A DNA stretch of 64,000 nt from Allolucifera butyrica (GTDB lineage Bacteria > Bacillota > Negativicutes > Sporomusales > UPPP01). Positions 17,083-24,715 of this stretch are shown piece after piece. Below the pieces are notes generated by a model. That model did no database searches and was not told the origin of the DNA. It worked only from the letters and a program-made list of their open reading frames with translations. Location: contig NZ_UPPP01000105.1 in the NCBI RefSeq assembly GCF_900476375.1, positions 1 through 64,000 of the forward strand, given 5' to 3'. A program made the translations under genes and the position numbers. Positions within the stretch are counted from its first letter, which is position 1. Each line of letters begins with the position of its first letter.

Positions 17083-18357
17083 ATGTTATTACATGTCGTC
17101 CAATATATTTTGAATCTGGGACCAACTGTAATTCTGCCGCTTACCATTACCATAATCGGCATGATATTCGGCCAGGGCTTTAAGAAAGCTTTTAAATCGG
17201 GTCTTACCATCGGTATCGGTTTTGTCGGCATTAATTTAGTCGTCGGCTTACTTACCAGTAATTTGGGAGCCGCAGCTCAACAAATGGTAGAACGATTCGG
17301 CTTTCACTTAAATGTTCTTGATGTTGGCTGGCCGGCGGCGGCCGCAATTAGCTGGGCTTCCCCGATCGCAGCGATCATGATACCGATTGCCATGCTGGTA
17401 AACCTGATCCTGTTGTTATTAAAAGCAACCAATGTAGTTGATATTGATATCTGGAATTATTGGCACTTTACAGCAGCAGGCGCAACCGTATTTGCTCTAA
17501 CTCATGGCAGTTGGGCCATGGCGATTATGGCCGGCATTTTGTATGAAATTGCAGTTCTTAAAATTGCCGATTGGACGGCTCCCATGGTACAGGATTTCTT
17601 TGATCTGGAAGGGGTATCCTTGCCGACCGGTTCCACGGCAGCCTGCGGTCTGATCGGCATTCCCATAGCAAAGGTAATCGGTATGATTCCTGGCATTAAA
17701 AGCTTAAAGGCGGATCCGGAAACCATTCAGAAACGGTTTGGTATTTTCGGTGAACCCATTATGATCGGATTAATTCTTGGGGCAATTATTGGCCTGTTAG
17801 CCGGATATGACATTGGTAAAGTGCTGCAACTGGGGGTTGCAATGGGCGGCGTTATGTTCTTAATGCCCCGGATGGTTAAGATCTTAATGGAAGGATTAAT
17901 TCCTGTTTCTGAGTCAGTTAGAGAGTTTTTACAAAAGAAAAATTTCGGCAAAGACAGAAAACTGACGATTGGCCTGGATGCGGCGGTATCGGTCGGTCAT
18001 CCGGCAGTCATTGCAACCGCCCTTGTTTTAGTTCCGATAACGATTTTCCTGGCAGTCATATTGCCCGGCAACCAGGTTTTGCCTTTTGGGGATTTAACTA
18101 CGATTTGTTTCTACGTTTCCTTTATAGTGGGATCCACCCGGGGCAATATTGTTCATTCGGTTATATCCGGCGCCGTGGTAATGGGCTTAGGCTTATTAAT
18201 GGCAACGAATATTGCCTCGTTCCATACCGAAATTGCCAGAATGGCTCAATTTACCATGCCGAAGGGAACCACGATGATTTCCAGCCTGGATTTGGGCGGC
18301 AACTTTTTGAATTGGCTGGTAATCAAGGTATTCCAGGTATTTACGGGTACATTCTAA
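17083..18357 (+). CDS. gatC: PTS EIIC component (galactitol type)
   Basis: Integral membrane permease of the galactitol PTS family, 424 residues, with many hydrophobic segments and the family motif PTGSTAACGLIGIPIAKVI. The internal ATG at 17083 is chosen because GGGGGGA precedes it by about 7 nt; the earlier ATG (17068) overlaps that ribosome binding site. Galactitol-type EIIC proteins also import pentitols such as arabitol, ribitol and xylitol in Firmicutes, and the neighbouring pentose-phosphate genes favour a pentitol or deoxy-alcohol here. Confidence 0.92.
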   Translation: MLLHVVQYILNLGPTVILPLTITIIGMIFGQGFKKAFKSGLTIGIGFVGINLVVGLLTSNLGAAAQQMVERFGFHLNVLDVGWPAAAAISWASPIAAIMIPIAMLVNLILLLLKATNVVDIDIWNYWHFTAAGATVFALTHGSWAMAIMAGILYEIAVLKIADWTAPMVQDFFDLEGVSLPTGSTAACGLIGIPIAKVIGMIPGIKSLKADPETIQKRFGIFGEPIMIGLILGAIIGLLAGYDIGKVLQLGVAMGGVMFLMPRMVKILMEGLIPVSESVREFLQKKNFGKDRKLTIGLDAAVSVGHPAVIATALVLVPITIFLAVILPGNQVLPFGDLTTICFYVSFIVGSTRGNIVHSVISGAVVMGLGLLMATNIASFHTEIARMAQFTMPKGTTMISSLDLGGNFLNWLVIKVFQVFTGTF

Positions 18358-18426
18358 AGCCGGTAGCGAATTAGTGAAGCCGTTTCCTATACTTTGTGCC
18401 TTGATAGTGAAAGGAATGGATGCTTA

Positions 18427-19464
18427 ATGAAAGCTGGAGTTTTATTCAAAACCGGTGATATAAGATATGTCGACTTTGACGATCCGGTTTGTGACGACGA
18501 TTCTGTCATAGTAAAAGTAAAAGCATGCGGAATTTGCGGTTCCGACCCGCCAAGAATGTTAAGGCATTGGAAATATCCCATGCCGGCCATTGCCGGTCAT
18601 GAGTTTTCCGGTGTTATTGTTGAAAAAGGCAGGAATGTTCTGACCCATGAAGTAAATGAACGGGTTTCGGCAGCTCCCTTCATTCCCTGCAATCAATGTT
18701 ATTATTGCAAATCCGGCATTTATGCAATGTGTGATCACTATGGAATGTTAGGTTCAAAAACATACGGCGCCTTTGCGGAATATATAAAAGTGCCGGCAGC
18801 CAATTTAGTTAAGATTTATGATATGGACTTTGAAGAGGCTGCCATGATCGAACCGCTGGCGGTGGCTGCCCATGGCGTATTAGGAATTGAACCTCTGCTG
18901 GGAGATACCGTCGCTGTGATGGGGGCCGGCATTATCGGCCAGTTAACGATTCAGTGGCTAAAAATTGTCGGTGTCAATCATATCATTGCCGTTGATATTT
19001 CCGACCGGAAATTGGAAACTGCGAAAAACTTAGGCGCCAATTATTTAATTAATCCAAGCAAGGCTGATTTAATCCAAAGCATAATGGAAATCACCGATAA
19101 CTTGGGTGTTGATATCGCAATGGAATGCGCCGGGTCCAAAATCACGGAAGAGCAATGCCTGCTTATAACTAAAAAGAAAGGGAAAGTCGCTTATATTGGT
19201 ATCGCGCATTCGGATGTGCTTTTAAAGGAAAATGCCTTTGAAGGGATTTTTCGCAAGGAATTAACTGTAAAAGGCTATTTTAATTCTTATTCGGCCCCTT
19301 TTCCGGGAAAAGAATGGTCTATGAGTGTTGAATATGCCAAAAAAGGAAAACTGGCCCTTAAACAATTAATTTCCCATAGATATCCGCTTAGCGAAATTAA
19401 GCAAGCTTTTGCAATGATTGGGTCAGGAAAGGAAGAGTACAATAAAATGCTGATTATCCCTTGA
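18427..19464 (+). CDS. zinc-dependent alcohol dehydrogenase (polyol-phosphate dehydrogenase type)
   Basis: Medium-chain dehydrogenase expected to oxidise the phosphorylated sugar alcohol made by the PTS. The 345 residues carry catalytic zinc ligands C37, H58 and E59 (GICGSD, AGHEFSG), four structural zinc cysteines C88, C91, C94 and C102, and a Rossmann motif VAVMGAGIIGQ. It resembles galactitol-1-phosphate 5-dehydrogenase (GatD) and arabitol-phosphate dehydrogenases. The ATG at 18427 follows AAAGGA and is preferred to an upstream TTG. It lies 69 bases after the EIIC gene. The actual substrate is open. Confidence 0.88.
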   Translation: MKAGVLFKTGDIRYVDFDDPVCDDDSVIVKVKACGICGSDPPRMLRHWKYPMPAIAGHEFSGVIVEKGRNVLTHEVNERVSAAPFIPCNQCYYCKSGIYAMCDHYGMLGSKTYGAFAEYIKVPAANLVKIYDMDFEEAAMIEPLAVAAHGVLGIEPLLGDTVAVMGAGIIGQLTIQWLKIVGVNHIIAVDISDRKLETAKNLGANYLINPSKADLIQSIMEITDNLGVDIAMECAGSKITEEQCLLITKKKGKVAYIGIAHSDVLLKENAFEGIFRKELTVKGYFNSYSAPFPGKEWSMSVEYAKKGKLALKQLISHRYPLSEIKQAFAMIGSGKEEYNKMLIIP

Positions 19465-19507
19465 TGATATTCAGCAAAATAAACAACAATTTCAGGAGGA
19501 CAGGGGA

Positions 19508-20557
19508 ATGTTGGCGTTAGTAAAAACGAAACAAGGCCCTGGCGGGTTCGACGTGATCGACAGGGAGAATCCCAAAGTAGGGCCGGAACAGGTAAAAATC
19601 AGGGTAAAATATGCCGCTGTCTGCGGTACTGATTTACATACCTACGAAGGTAAATACAATGTCAAAGCGCCGGTCACTTTAGGTCATGAATTTGCCGGCG
19701 AGGTGGTAGAAGTTGGGGACAATGTCACCGAGTTCGCCGTTGGCGACCGGGTGACTTCGGAAACTACCTTTTCGGTATGCGGCAAATGCCGGTATTGTCA
19801 AACCGGGGATTATAATTTATGCAGCCAGCGCAAAGGGTTGGGCAATCAGCAGGATGGTGCCTTTACCAATTATATTATTGCCCGGCGGGAAAGTGTCCAC
19901 AAGCTGCCGGAAAATGTTGATTATATCTCGGCGGCCATGACGGAGGCGGTGGCTTGTGCCCATCATGCCGTGGCCAAAAGTAACGTGAAGCCGGGGGATG
20001 TGGCAGTTGTCCTCGGGCCCGGACCGATTGGCCTGTTTACCGCGCAAATTGCCAAGCATTACGGTGCTAAAGTGATTATTACCGGATTGGCAAAGGATAA
20101 AGGGCGCTTGGATAAGGCTCTGGAACTAGGCATTGATTTTGCCGTGGATATCGAAAATCAAAGTGTCGAACAGCTTGTACAGAAATTAACCGACGGATAT
20201 GGCGCGGATATCCTTTTTGAATGCACCGGCGCTCCGCCTTCTCTGAATATGGGGCTCTCGCTCTTAAGAAAACAGGGAGTATACGTACAGGTGGGGATTT
20301 TTCCGGCCCAAGAAGTAGCGGCGGACTTTGAGAAAATTATTCAAAAAGAAATTAAAGTGATGGGGTGCCGCAGCCAGAAACCCAGTGACTGGGAGCCATC
20401 GCTGCAGCTCATGAATACCGGTTCGGTAAAGGCTAAGAATTTGGTATCTCACCAGTTTGCAATTACTGAGTGGGATAAAGCTTATGAGACAATAAAAAAA
20501 GGGGAAGCCATTAAAGTAGTGCTGGCTCCCATAGAAGAAAAACTATTAAAAGTATAA
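19508..20557 (+). CDS. zinc-dependent alcohol dehydrogenase (second, sorbitol/threonine dehydrogenase-like)
   Basis: A second medium-chain dehydrogenase of 349 residues, clearly different in sequence from the first. Catalytic zinc residues C39, H60 and E61 (VCGTDLH, GHEFAG), structural cysteines C91, C94, C97 and C105, and the nucleotide-binding VVLGPGPIGLF are all present. An AGGAGGACAGGGG precedes the ATG. Two paralogous dehydrogenases in one PTS operon suggest either two substrates (for example stereoisomers) or two sequential oxidations. L-threonine or sorbitol dehydrogenase activity cannot be excluded. Confidence 0.85.
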   Translation: MLALVKTKQGPGGFDVIDRENPKVGPEQVKIRVKYAAVCGTDLHTYEGKYNVKAPVTLGHEFAGEVVEVGDNVTEFAVGDRVTSETTFSVCGKCRYCQTGDYNLCSQRKGLGNQQDGAFTNYIIARRESVHKLPENVDYISAAMTEAVACAHHAVAKSNVKPGDVAVVLGPGPIGLFTAQIAKHYGAKVIITGLAKDKGRLDKALELGIDFAVDIENQSVEQLVQKLTDGYGADILFECTGAPPSLNMGLSLLRKQGVYVQVGIFPAQEVAADFEKIIQKEIKVMGCRSQKPSDWEPSLQLMNTGSVKAKNLVSHQFAITEWDKAYETIKKGEAIKVVLAPIEEKLLKV

Positions 20558-20620
20558 GCATAAATAATATTAACATAGTTTGCGGACAAACGGTAGGGTG
20601 AATTTCTGCCGCATTGATTA

Positions 20621-20656
20621 CCGGCTTACGCTTTTCGTAAGACTGGCGTAAGCCGG
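20621..20656 (+). repeat. hairpin between dehydrogenase and deoC
   Basis: CCGGCTTACGC (20621-20631) pairs perfectly with GCGTAAGCCGG (20646-20656). An inner alternative TTACG...CGTAA also exists. It is followed by CAGTCATTTTT, a weak T-run, so it may be a partial terminator or a processing/stability hairpin that divides the island into two expression levels. Confidence 0.6.
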
Positions 20657-20691
20657 CAGTCATTTTTAGCGCGGCCCAAGGGAGTAAAGCA

Positions 20692-21369
20692 ATGATGATT
20701 ACGAAAGATAAGCTTATTAAAATAATGGATTATACCTTGTTAAGACCGGCGGCTACGAAAGCCGATATTGCGGTTTTTTGCGAAGAAACCATACAATATG
20801 GATTTAAGACAATCTTTGTTAATCCGTATTATGTTTCCTTTGCCAGCCAATTATTAAAGGAAACCGGGGTAAAGGTCGGGGTTCCCATTGGATTTTCCCT
20901 CGGCGGGGCAACGACGAAAATAAAGGTGGCGGAAACAACGGAGGCAATTGCCAACGGCGCCGGGGAAGTGGATATGCTCATCAATCTTGGGGCGTTAAAA
21001 TCGAAAGAATATCAGGCCGTTGAGCGGGATATTGCCGAAGTTGTCAAGGCGTCCCAGGGGTTGACTACGAAAGTGATTATTGAAACGGCGCTGCTGACCA
21101 GGGAAGAAAAAGTTGCCGCCTGTTCGTTGATTATGGAAGCGGGAGCCGATTTTGTTAAAACCGCCACCGGTTTTAACGGCGGAGGCGCAACGGTGGAAGA
21201 GGTAAAATTTCTTAAATCTGTTGTTGGTGATAAGCTTGGCATCAAAGCGGCCGGCGGTATCCGCTGCTATGAAGACGCCTGTCAGCTGATCGAAGCCGGT
21301 GCCGGGCGAATTGGCACCAGCAGCGCGATTCAAATTCTTGGCGGCCAAAAGGTAAATAGCTTATATTGA
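20692..21369 (+). CDS. deoC: deoxyribose-phosphate aldolase (DeoC family)
   Basis: Class I aldolase that cleaves 2-deoxyribose 5-phosphate to acetaldehyde and glyceraldehyde 3-phosphate. The 225 residues carry the full active site: D94 (GEVDMLIN), Schiff-base lysine K156 (DFVKTATGF) and second lysine K185 (GIKAAGGIR). The phosphate-binding C-terminal region (GAGRIGTSSA) is present. The ATG follows AAGGGAG. No nucleoside phosphorylase or phosphopentomutase is nearby, so nucleoside salvage is not the obvious role. With the PTS and dehydrogenases it may act on a deoxy- or related keto-sugar phosphate. Confidence 0.9.
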   Translation: MMITKDKLIKIMDYTLLRPAATKADIAVFCEETIQYGFKTIFVNPYYVSFASQLLKETGVKVGVPIGFSLGGATTKIKVAETTEAIANGAGEVDMLINLGALKSKEYQAVERDIAEVVKASQGLTTKVIIETALLTREEKVAACSLIMEAGADFVKTATGFNGGGATVEEVKFLKSVVGDKLGIKAAGGIRCYEDACQLIEAGAGRIGTSSAIQILGGQKVNSLY

Positions 21370-21413
21370 TTTCACCAATTACTTTTGAAATGAATTGCAG
21401 GAAGGTGATTTAA

Positions 21414-22238
21414 ATGACCAGGTTGGAACTTGAACAAATTGCCATAAAGGTCCGGATGAATATTATAGACATGATAGCCGAGGCAGGATCGGGACATCCC
21501 GGCGGTTCCCTGTCAATTGTGGATCTGTTGACCGTACTCTATTTTGATAAAATGAATCTTCACATTGATGACCCCCGTTGGGAAGACCGGGACCGGTTTA
21601 TTTTGTCGAAAGGGCATGCAGCGCCGGGACTCTATGCCGTATTGGCGGAGCGCGGCTATTTTCCGGTTGCAGATCTGAAGAGTTTGCGAAAACTAAACTC
21701 CTATCTGCAAGGACATCCGGATATGAAAGCAATCCCGGGGGTTGATATGTCCACCGGCTCTTTAGGGCAAGGCTTGTCAGCCGCCAATGGCATGGCACTG
21801 GCGGGCAAGCTGGATCACAAAGCTTATCGGGTATATGTGATGATTGGCGACGGCGAACTGCAGGAAGGGCAGATATGGGAAGCCGCCATGACCGCGGCTC
21901 ATTATAAATTGGATAACTTGACGGCGTTTGTCGACTGCAATGGACTCCAAATTGACGGAACCAATCAGGAGGTTATGAACGTGAATCCTATTACGGATAA
22001 ATTTGCCGCCTTTGGCTGGCAGGTTTTGGCGATTGACGGCCATAACCCGGAAGCAATTGCGGCGGCCGTTGAGCAAGCCAAAACGGTTAAAAATAAACCG
22101 ACTGCTATTATTGCCAAGACGGTAAAAGGCAAAGGCGTCTCATTTATGGAAAACCAGGTGGGATGGCATGGTTCTGCGCCCAATCAGGAACAACGGCGGC
22201 AGGCAATGGCCGAGCTGGAAAGGAGCTTGTTAGCATGA
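21414..22238 (+). CDS. transketolase, N-terminal subunit
   Basis: The 274-residue thiamine-diphosphate binding half of a split transketolase, which moves two-carbon ketol units between pentose and other sugar phosphates. Seen are GHPGGSLSIVDLLTVLYF, the loop SKGHAAPGLYAVL and the ThDP motif GDGELQEGQIWEAAM with the asparagine in DCNGLQIDG. It must pair with the C-terminal half, whose start overlaps this stop codon (ATGA). The ribosome binding site is GGAAGGTG. Confidence 0.94.
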   Translation: MTRLELEQIAIKVRMNIIDMIAEAGSGHPGGSLSIVDLLTVLYFDKMNLHIDDPRWEDRDRFILSKGHAAPGLYAVLAERGYFPVADLKSLRKLNSYLQGHPDMKAIPGVDMSTGSLGQGLSAANGMALAGKLDHKAYRVYVMIGDGELQEGQIWEAAMTAAHYKLDNLTAFVDCNGLQIDGTNQEVMNVNPITDKFAAFGWQVLAIDGHNPEAIAAAVEQAKTVKNKPTAIIAKTVKGKGVSFMENQVGWHGSAPNQEQRRQAMAELERSLLA

Positions 22239-23149
22239 GTGTTGCGACACGGGAAGCCTATGGTCAGGCCTTAATTGAGTTGAGTCATAATCCGGATGTT
22301 GTGGTTCTGGACGCTGATTTAGCGAAAGCGACCAAAACAATTGAGTTTAAGAAAGTATGCCCGGAGCGGTTTTTTGATATGGGAATCGCCGAACAGGATA
22401 TGATGGGAACGGCCGCCGGTTTGGCCGCCTGCGGCAAAATTCCTTTTGCCAGCACATTTGCTATGTTTGCCGCGGGGCGAGCTTTTGAGCAGGTACGTAA
22501 TTCCGTGGCCTATCCGCGTTTGAATGTAAAAATTGCCGCCACTCATGCGGGAGTTACGGTGGGGGAAGACGGCGGCAGTCACCAGGCGGTCGAAGACATG
22601 GCGCTTATGCGCAGCATTCCCAATATGGTTGTGCTGAATCCGGTCGATGCCATCGAAGCCAGGCAGGCGGTTTTAGCCGCCGCAGAGTATTACGGACCGG
22701 TATATATTCGCCTGGGGAGAGCGGCCACGCCGCAAATCCATGACGACAACTACAAATTTGAGCTGGGAAAGGGAGAAGTATTGCGGCAAGGCGCCGATGT
22801 TGCCATCATTGCGACGGGCATTATGGTCAGTAAGGCTTTGGAAGCGGCCGGACAACTGCAGAAGGACGGCATCGCCGCCACCGTAATCAATATTCATACC
22901 ATTAAACCGATTGATAGGGCGCTGCTTGTCAAAGCGGCTAAACAGTGCGGTAAAATTGTAACCGCGGAAGAGCATAGCATAATCGGCGGCTTAGGTTCGG
23001 CGGTGTGCGAGGTCTTATCCCAGGAATGTCCTGTAAAGATTAAAATGCTGGGGCTAAAGGACTGTTTCGGCCGCTCAGGAAAAGCGGGTGAACTTTTAGA
23101 GCATTACAAGTTAACGGCGGCAGAGATTGTAGACGCTACAAAGGAGTGA
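22235..23149 (+). CDS. transketolase, C-terminal subunit
   Basis: Pyrimidine-binding and C-terminal domains of the split transketolase, 304 residues. The catalytic glutamate motif is FDMGIAEQDMMGTAAGLA, followed by FASTFAMFAAGRAFEQVR and ATHAGVTVGEDGGSHQAVED. The start is the ATG at 22235, which overlaps the previous stop as ATGA; an upstream in-frame start would run into the first subunit. Translational coupling should give equal amounts of both halves. Confidence 0.94.
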   Translation: MSVATREAYGQALIELSHNPDVVVLDADLAKATKTIEFKKVCPERFFDMGIAEQDMMGTAAGLAACGKIPFASTFAMFAAGRAFEQVRNSVAYPRLNVKIAATHAGVTVGEDGGSHQAVEDMALMRSIPNMVVLNPVDAIEARQAVLAAAEYYGPVYIRLGRAATPQIHDDNYKFELGKGEVLRQGADVAIIATGIMVSKALEAAGQLQKDGIAATVINIHTIKPIDRALLVKAAKQCGKIVTAEEHSIIGGLGSAVCEVLSQECPVKIKMLGLKDCFGRSGKAGELLEHYKLTAAEIVDATKE

Positions 23150-23155
23150 GTGGGC

Positions 23156-23623
23156 GTGATTGCTCTAGGCGCGGATCATGGTGGGTATAAATTAAAAGAA
23201 AGCATAAAAAATCATCTAAAAGGGCTGGGTATCGAATACAAGGATTTTGGCACGGATTCCGAAGCCAGCGTGGATTATCCCCAATATGCGGTGGCAGTTG
23301 CCCATAGCATACTAGCTGGGAAGTGTACGGAAGGAATCCTTTGCTGCGGGACGGGAGTCGGCATAGCCATAGCCGCGAATAAAATTCATGGTATAAGAGC
23401 GGCTGTTGTTGGCGACTGTTTTACTGCCCGGGCTACCAAAGAACATAATAATTCCAACATTATTTGTCTGGGGGGCAGGGTGACCGGCGAAGGACTCGCT
23501 TTAGCCATTATTGATACATGGCTGAATGCGAAATTCCAGGGCGGTCATCATCAAAAACGGCTTGATCAAATTGCGGCACTAGAAAATAACAACAATCCGC
23601 TTCTTTCCAATGCCGGGATATAA
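23156..23623 (+). CDS. rpiB: ribose 5-phosphate isomerase B
   Basis: Interconverts ribulose 5-phosphate and ribose 5-phosphate (RpiB/LacAB fold). The 155-residue protein has the N-terminal ALGADHGGYKLKE, the catalytic cysteine region GILCCGTGVGIAIAANK and the histidine/arginine set near AATKEHNNSNIICLGGR. The GTG at 23156 is chosen over GTG 23150 because AAGGAG (23141-23146) is then 9 nt away rather than 3. It closes the island. Together with transketolase it would feed a pentulose phosphate into the pentose phosphate pathway. Confidence 0.92.
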   Translation: MIALGADHGGYKLKESIKNHLKGLGIEYKDFGTDSEASVDYPQYAVAVAHSILAGKCTEGILCCGTGVGIAIAANKIHGIRAAVVGDCFTARATKEHNNSNIICLGGRVTGEGLALAIIDTWLNAKFQGGHHQKRLDQIAALENNNNPLLSNAGI

Positions 23624-23672
23624 CATAATATTTTTTTATGGACCGTTGTTCTTTTTTCAAATTCCAATTTTT

Positions 23673-23699
23673 AAAAAACCGCGTTAGCGGTTTTTTCTT
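23673..23699 (+). terminator. terminator after rpiB
   Basis: AAAAAACCGC (23673-23682) pairs with GCGGTTTTTT (23687-23696) around a GTTA loop, followed by CTT. The same CCGCGTTA-GCGG core recurs in the terminator-ended repeats further on. Confidence 0.9.
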
Positions 23700-23800
23700 A
23701 TTTTCAGCCACCAAGCTTATAATATTTATAATAGCAAGTTTTACCGGGGATGGAAGACGGGAACACTATGAATATATACAACGAAACGGAGAGATAGAAT

Positions 23801-23920
23801 ATGAATTGTATTATGGGAAGTAAAACGAACTGCGTATACAACAAAAATGGCTGCAAGAATAAGCCGAAGCCGGAGAATATACCATGTCTGGGGGTGGTTT
23901 GCGGCAATATAAAGCAATGA
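23801..23920 (+). CDS. small cysteine-rich protein (39 aa), unknown
   Basis: Not recognised. An ATG at 23801 preceded by GGAGAG opens a 39-codon frame with five cysteines (C3, C11, C18, C29, C34) in a basic, glycine/asparagine-rich context (NCIMGSKTNC, GCKNKPKP, PCLGVVCGN). The spacing suggests a metal-binding knuckle or disulfide-bonded mini-protein. It stands between the rpiB terminator and another small gene. No membrane segment is present. Confidence 0.5.
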   Translation: MNCIMGSKTNCVYNKNGCKNKPKPENIPCLGVVCGNIKQ

Positions 23921-23973
23921 TTGCCGGGGTGGCCGGCACCCGCCCTGGATAAGCTTATAGGGAGGAAAAGCCC

Positions 23974-24135
23974 ATGAATGAGTATGTTGTCTGGGGAATC
24001 CCTTTATTACTTTTAGCTTTTTGGTTCGGTTATGTTACCGGCTATGCCAATGGATCGGATTATGCCGCCAAAGAAGGATGCAAGGCGCTTGCCGAGTATC
24101 GCCGGTACGTATTGAAAAAGTATGGCGGTGATTGA
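23974..24135 (+). CDS. small membrane protein (53 aa), unknown
   Basis: Not recognised. The ATG at 23974 has a strong AGGGAGGAAAAG ribosome binding site. The product begins MNEYVVWGIPLLLLAFWFGYV, one transmembrane helix with a glycine motif (GYVTGYANG), followed by a short charged cytoplasmic tail (EYRRYVLKKYGGD). Such one-helix proteins often belong to membrane complexes, but nothing here names one. Confidence 0.6.
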   Translation: MNEYVVWGIPLLLLAFWFGYVTGYANGSDYAAKEGCKALAEYRRYVLKKYGGD

Positions 24136-24254
24136 TATTCCGATATTTTGTTGTGTTTTGTAAATCTTGCACTATATATTGTATATTTTGCAAGGAAATC
24201 ATCCTTTTATGGAGAATTAACAAAAGGCTCAAAATGCAAATGAAGGGATGATGA

Positions 24255-24566
24255 ATGATGATGATTGATGGTGTACTGGTTGAAGCGGCGGGCGGTTTGT
24301 CGCAAGAAGAAGCCAGGCAGTATGCCGAAGAAGAGATTGAACGCTGGCAGGCTGAAGGCAAAAGGCTAAACCGGGTTGTGCTGAGGTTAGACGGCAATGA
24401 AGTGATTGTGAAAGCATTTGAAAAATCACCCATAATGAGAGTCCGGCGTATTACCGGATATTTGAGCAATATAAATAATTTCAACGATGCTAAGAAAGCT
24501 GAATTATACGATCGATATAAACATATGAGTGACAGTCAGCGGGCAATACGGGAATATGCTGAATAG
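24255..24566 (+). CDS. stand-alone glycyl-radical-like domain protein (NrdD C-terminus-like)
   Basis: The 103-residue protein of uncertain role has an ordinary, Glu-rich N-terminal part (1-55), while its C-terminal part (MRVRRITGYLSNINNFNDAK and the following KAELYDRYKH) strongly resembles the glycyl-radical segment that ends class III anaerobic ribonucleotide reductases. The candidate radical glycine is G68. The CxxC zinc site that normally precedes this segment in NrdD is absent. It may be a radical spare part analogous to YfiD/GrcA, or a domain that no longer carries the radical. The start is one of three tandem ATGs behind GAAGGGA. Similarity is judged by eye only. Confidence 0.6.
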   Translation: MMMIDGVLVEAAGGLSQEEARQYAEEEIERWQAEGKRLNRVVLRLDGNEVIVKAFEKSPIMRVRRITGYLSNINNFNDAKKAELYDRYKHMSDSQRAIREYAE

Positions 24567-24639
24567 GACAATTGCCATCTGGCTGCGTCTGTGACAAATT
24601 CGAGGTTGGTTACAAAATTAATGAAAGACCGTAATATCC

Positions 24640-24690
24640 GGCAAAAGGAGGCTGAGACACATTCTCAGCCTCCTTTTGCCGATTTAATTT
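24640..24690. terminator. bidirectional terminator
   Basis: A perfect 18-bp stem (24640-24657 with 24663-24680, loop CACAT) stands between two convergent genes. A T-rich stretch (GATTTAATTTT) follows on the plus strand; on the minus strand the hairpin is flanked by TATTACGG, so it is better for the plus direction but may serve both. Confidence 0.85.
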
Positions 24691-24715
24691 TAGTTTTCAT
24701 AAGATTATCGTTTTC

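Noticed and set aside
23638..23823. 61-codon frame over the rpiB terminator
   Set aside because: It reads through a clear terminator hairpin and has no ribosome binding site.
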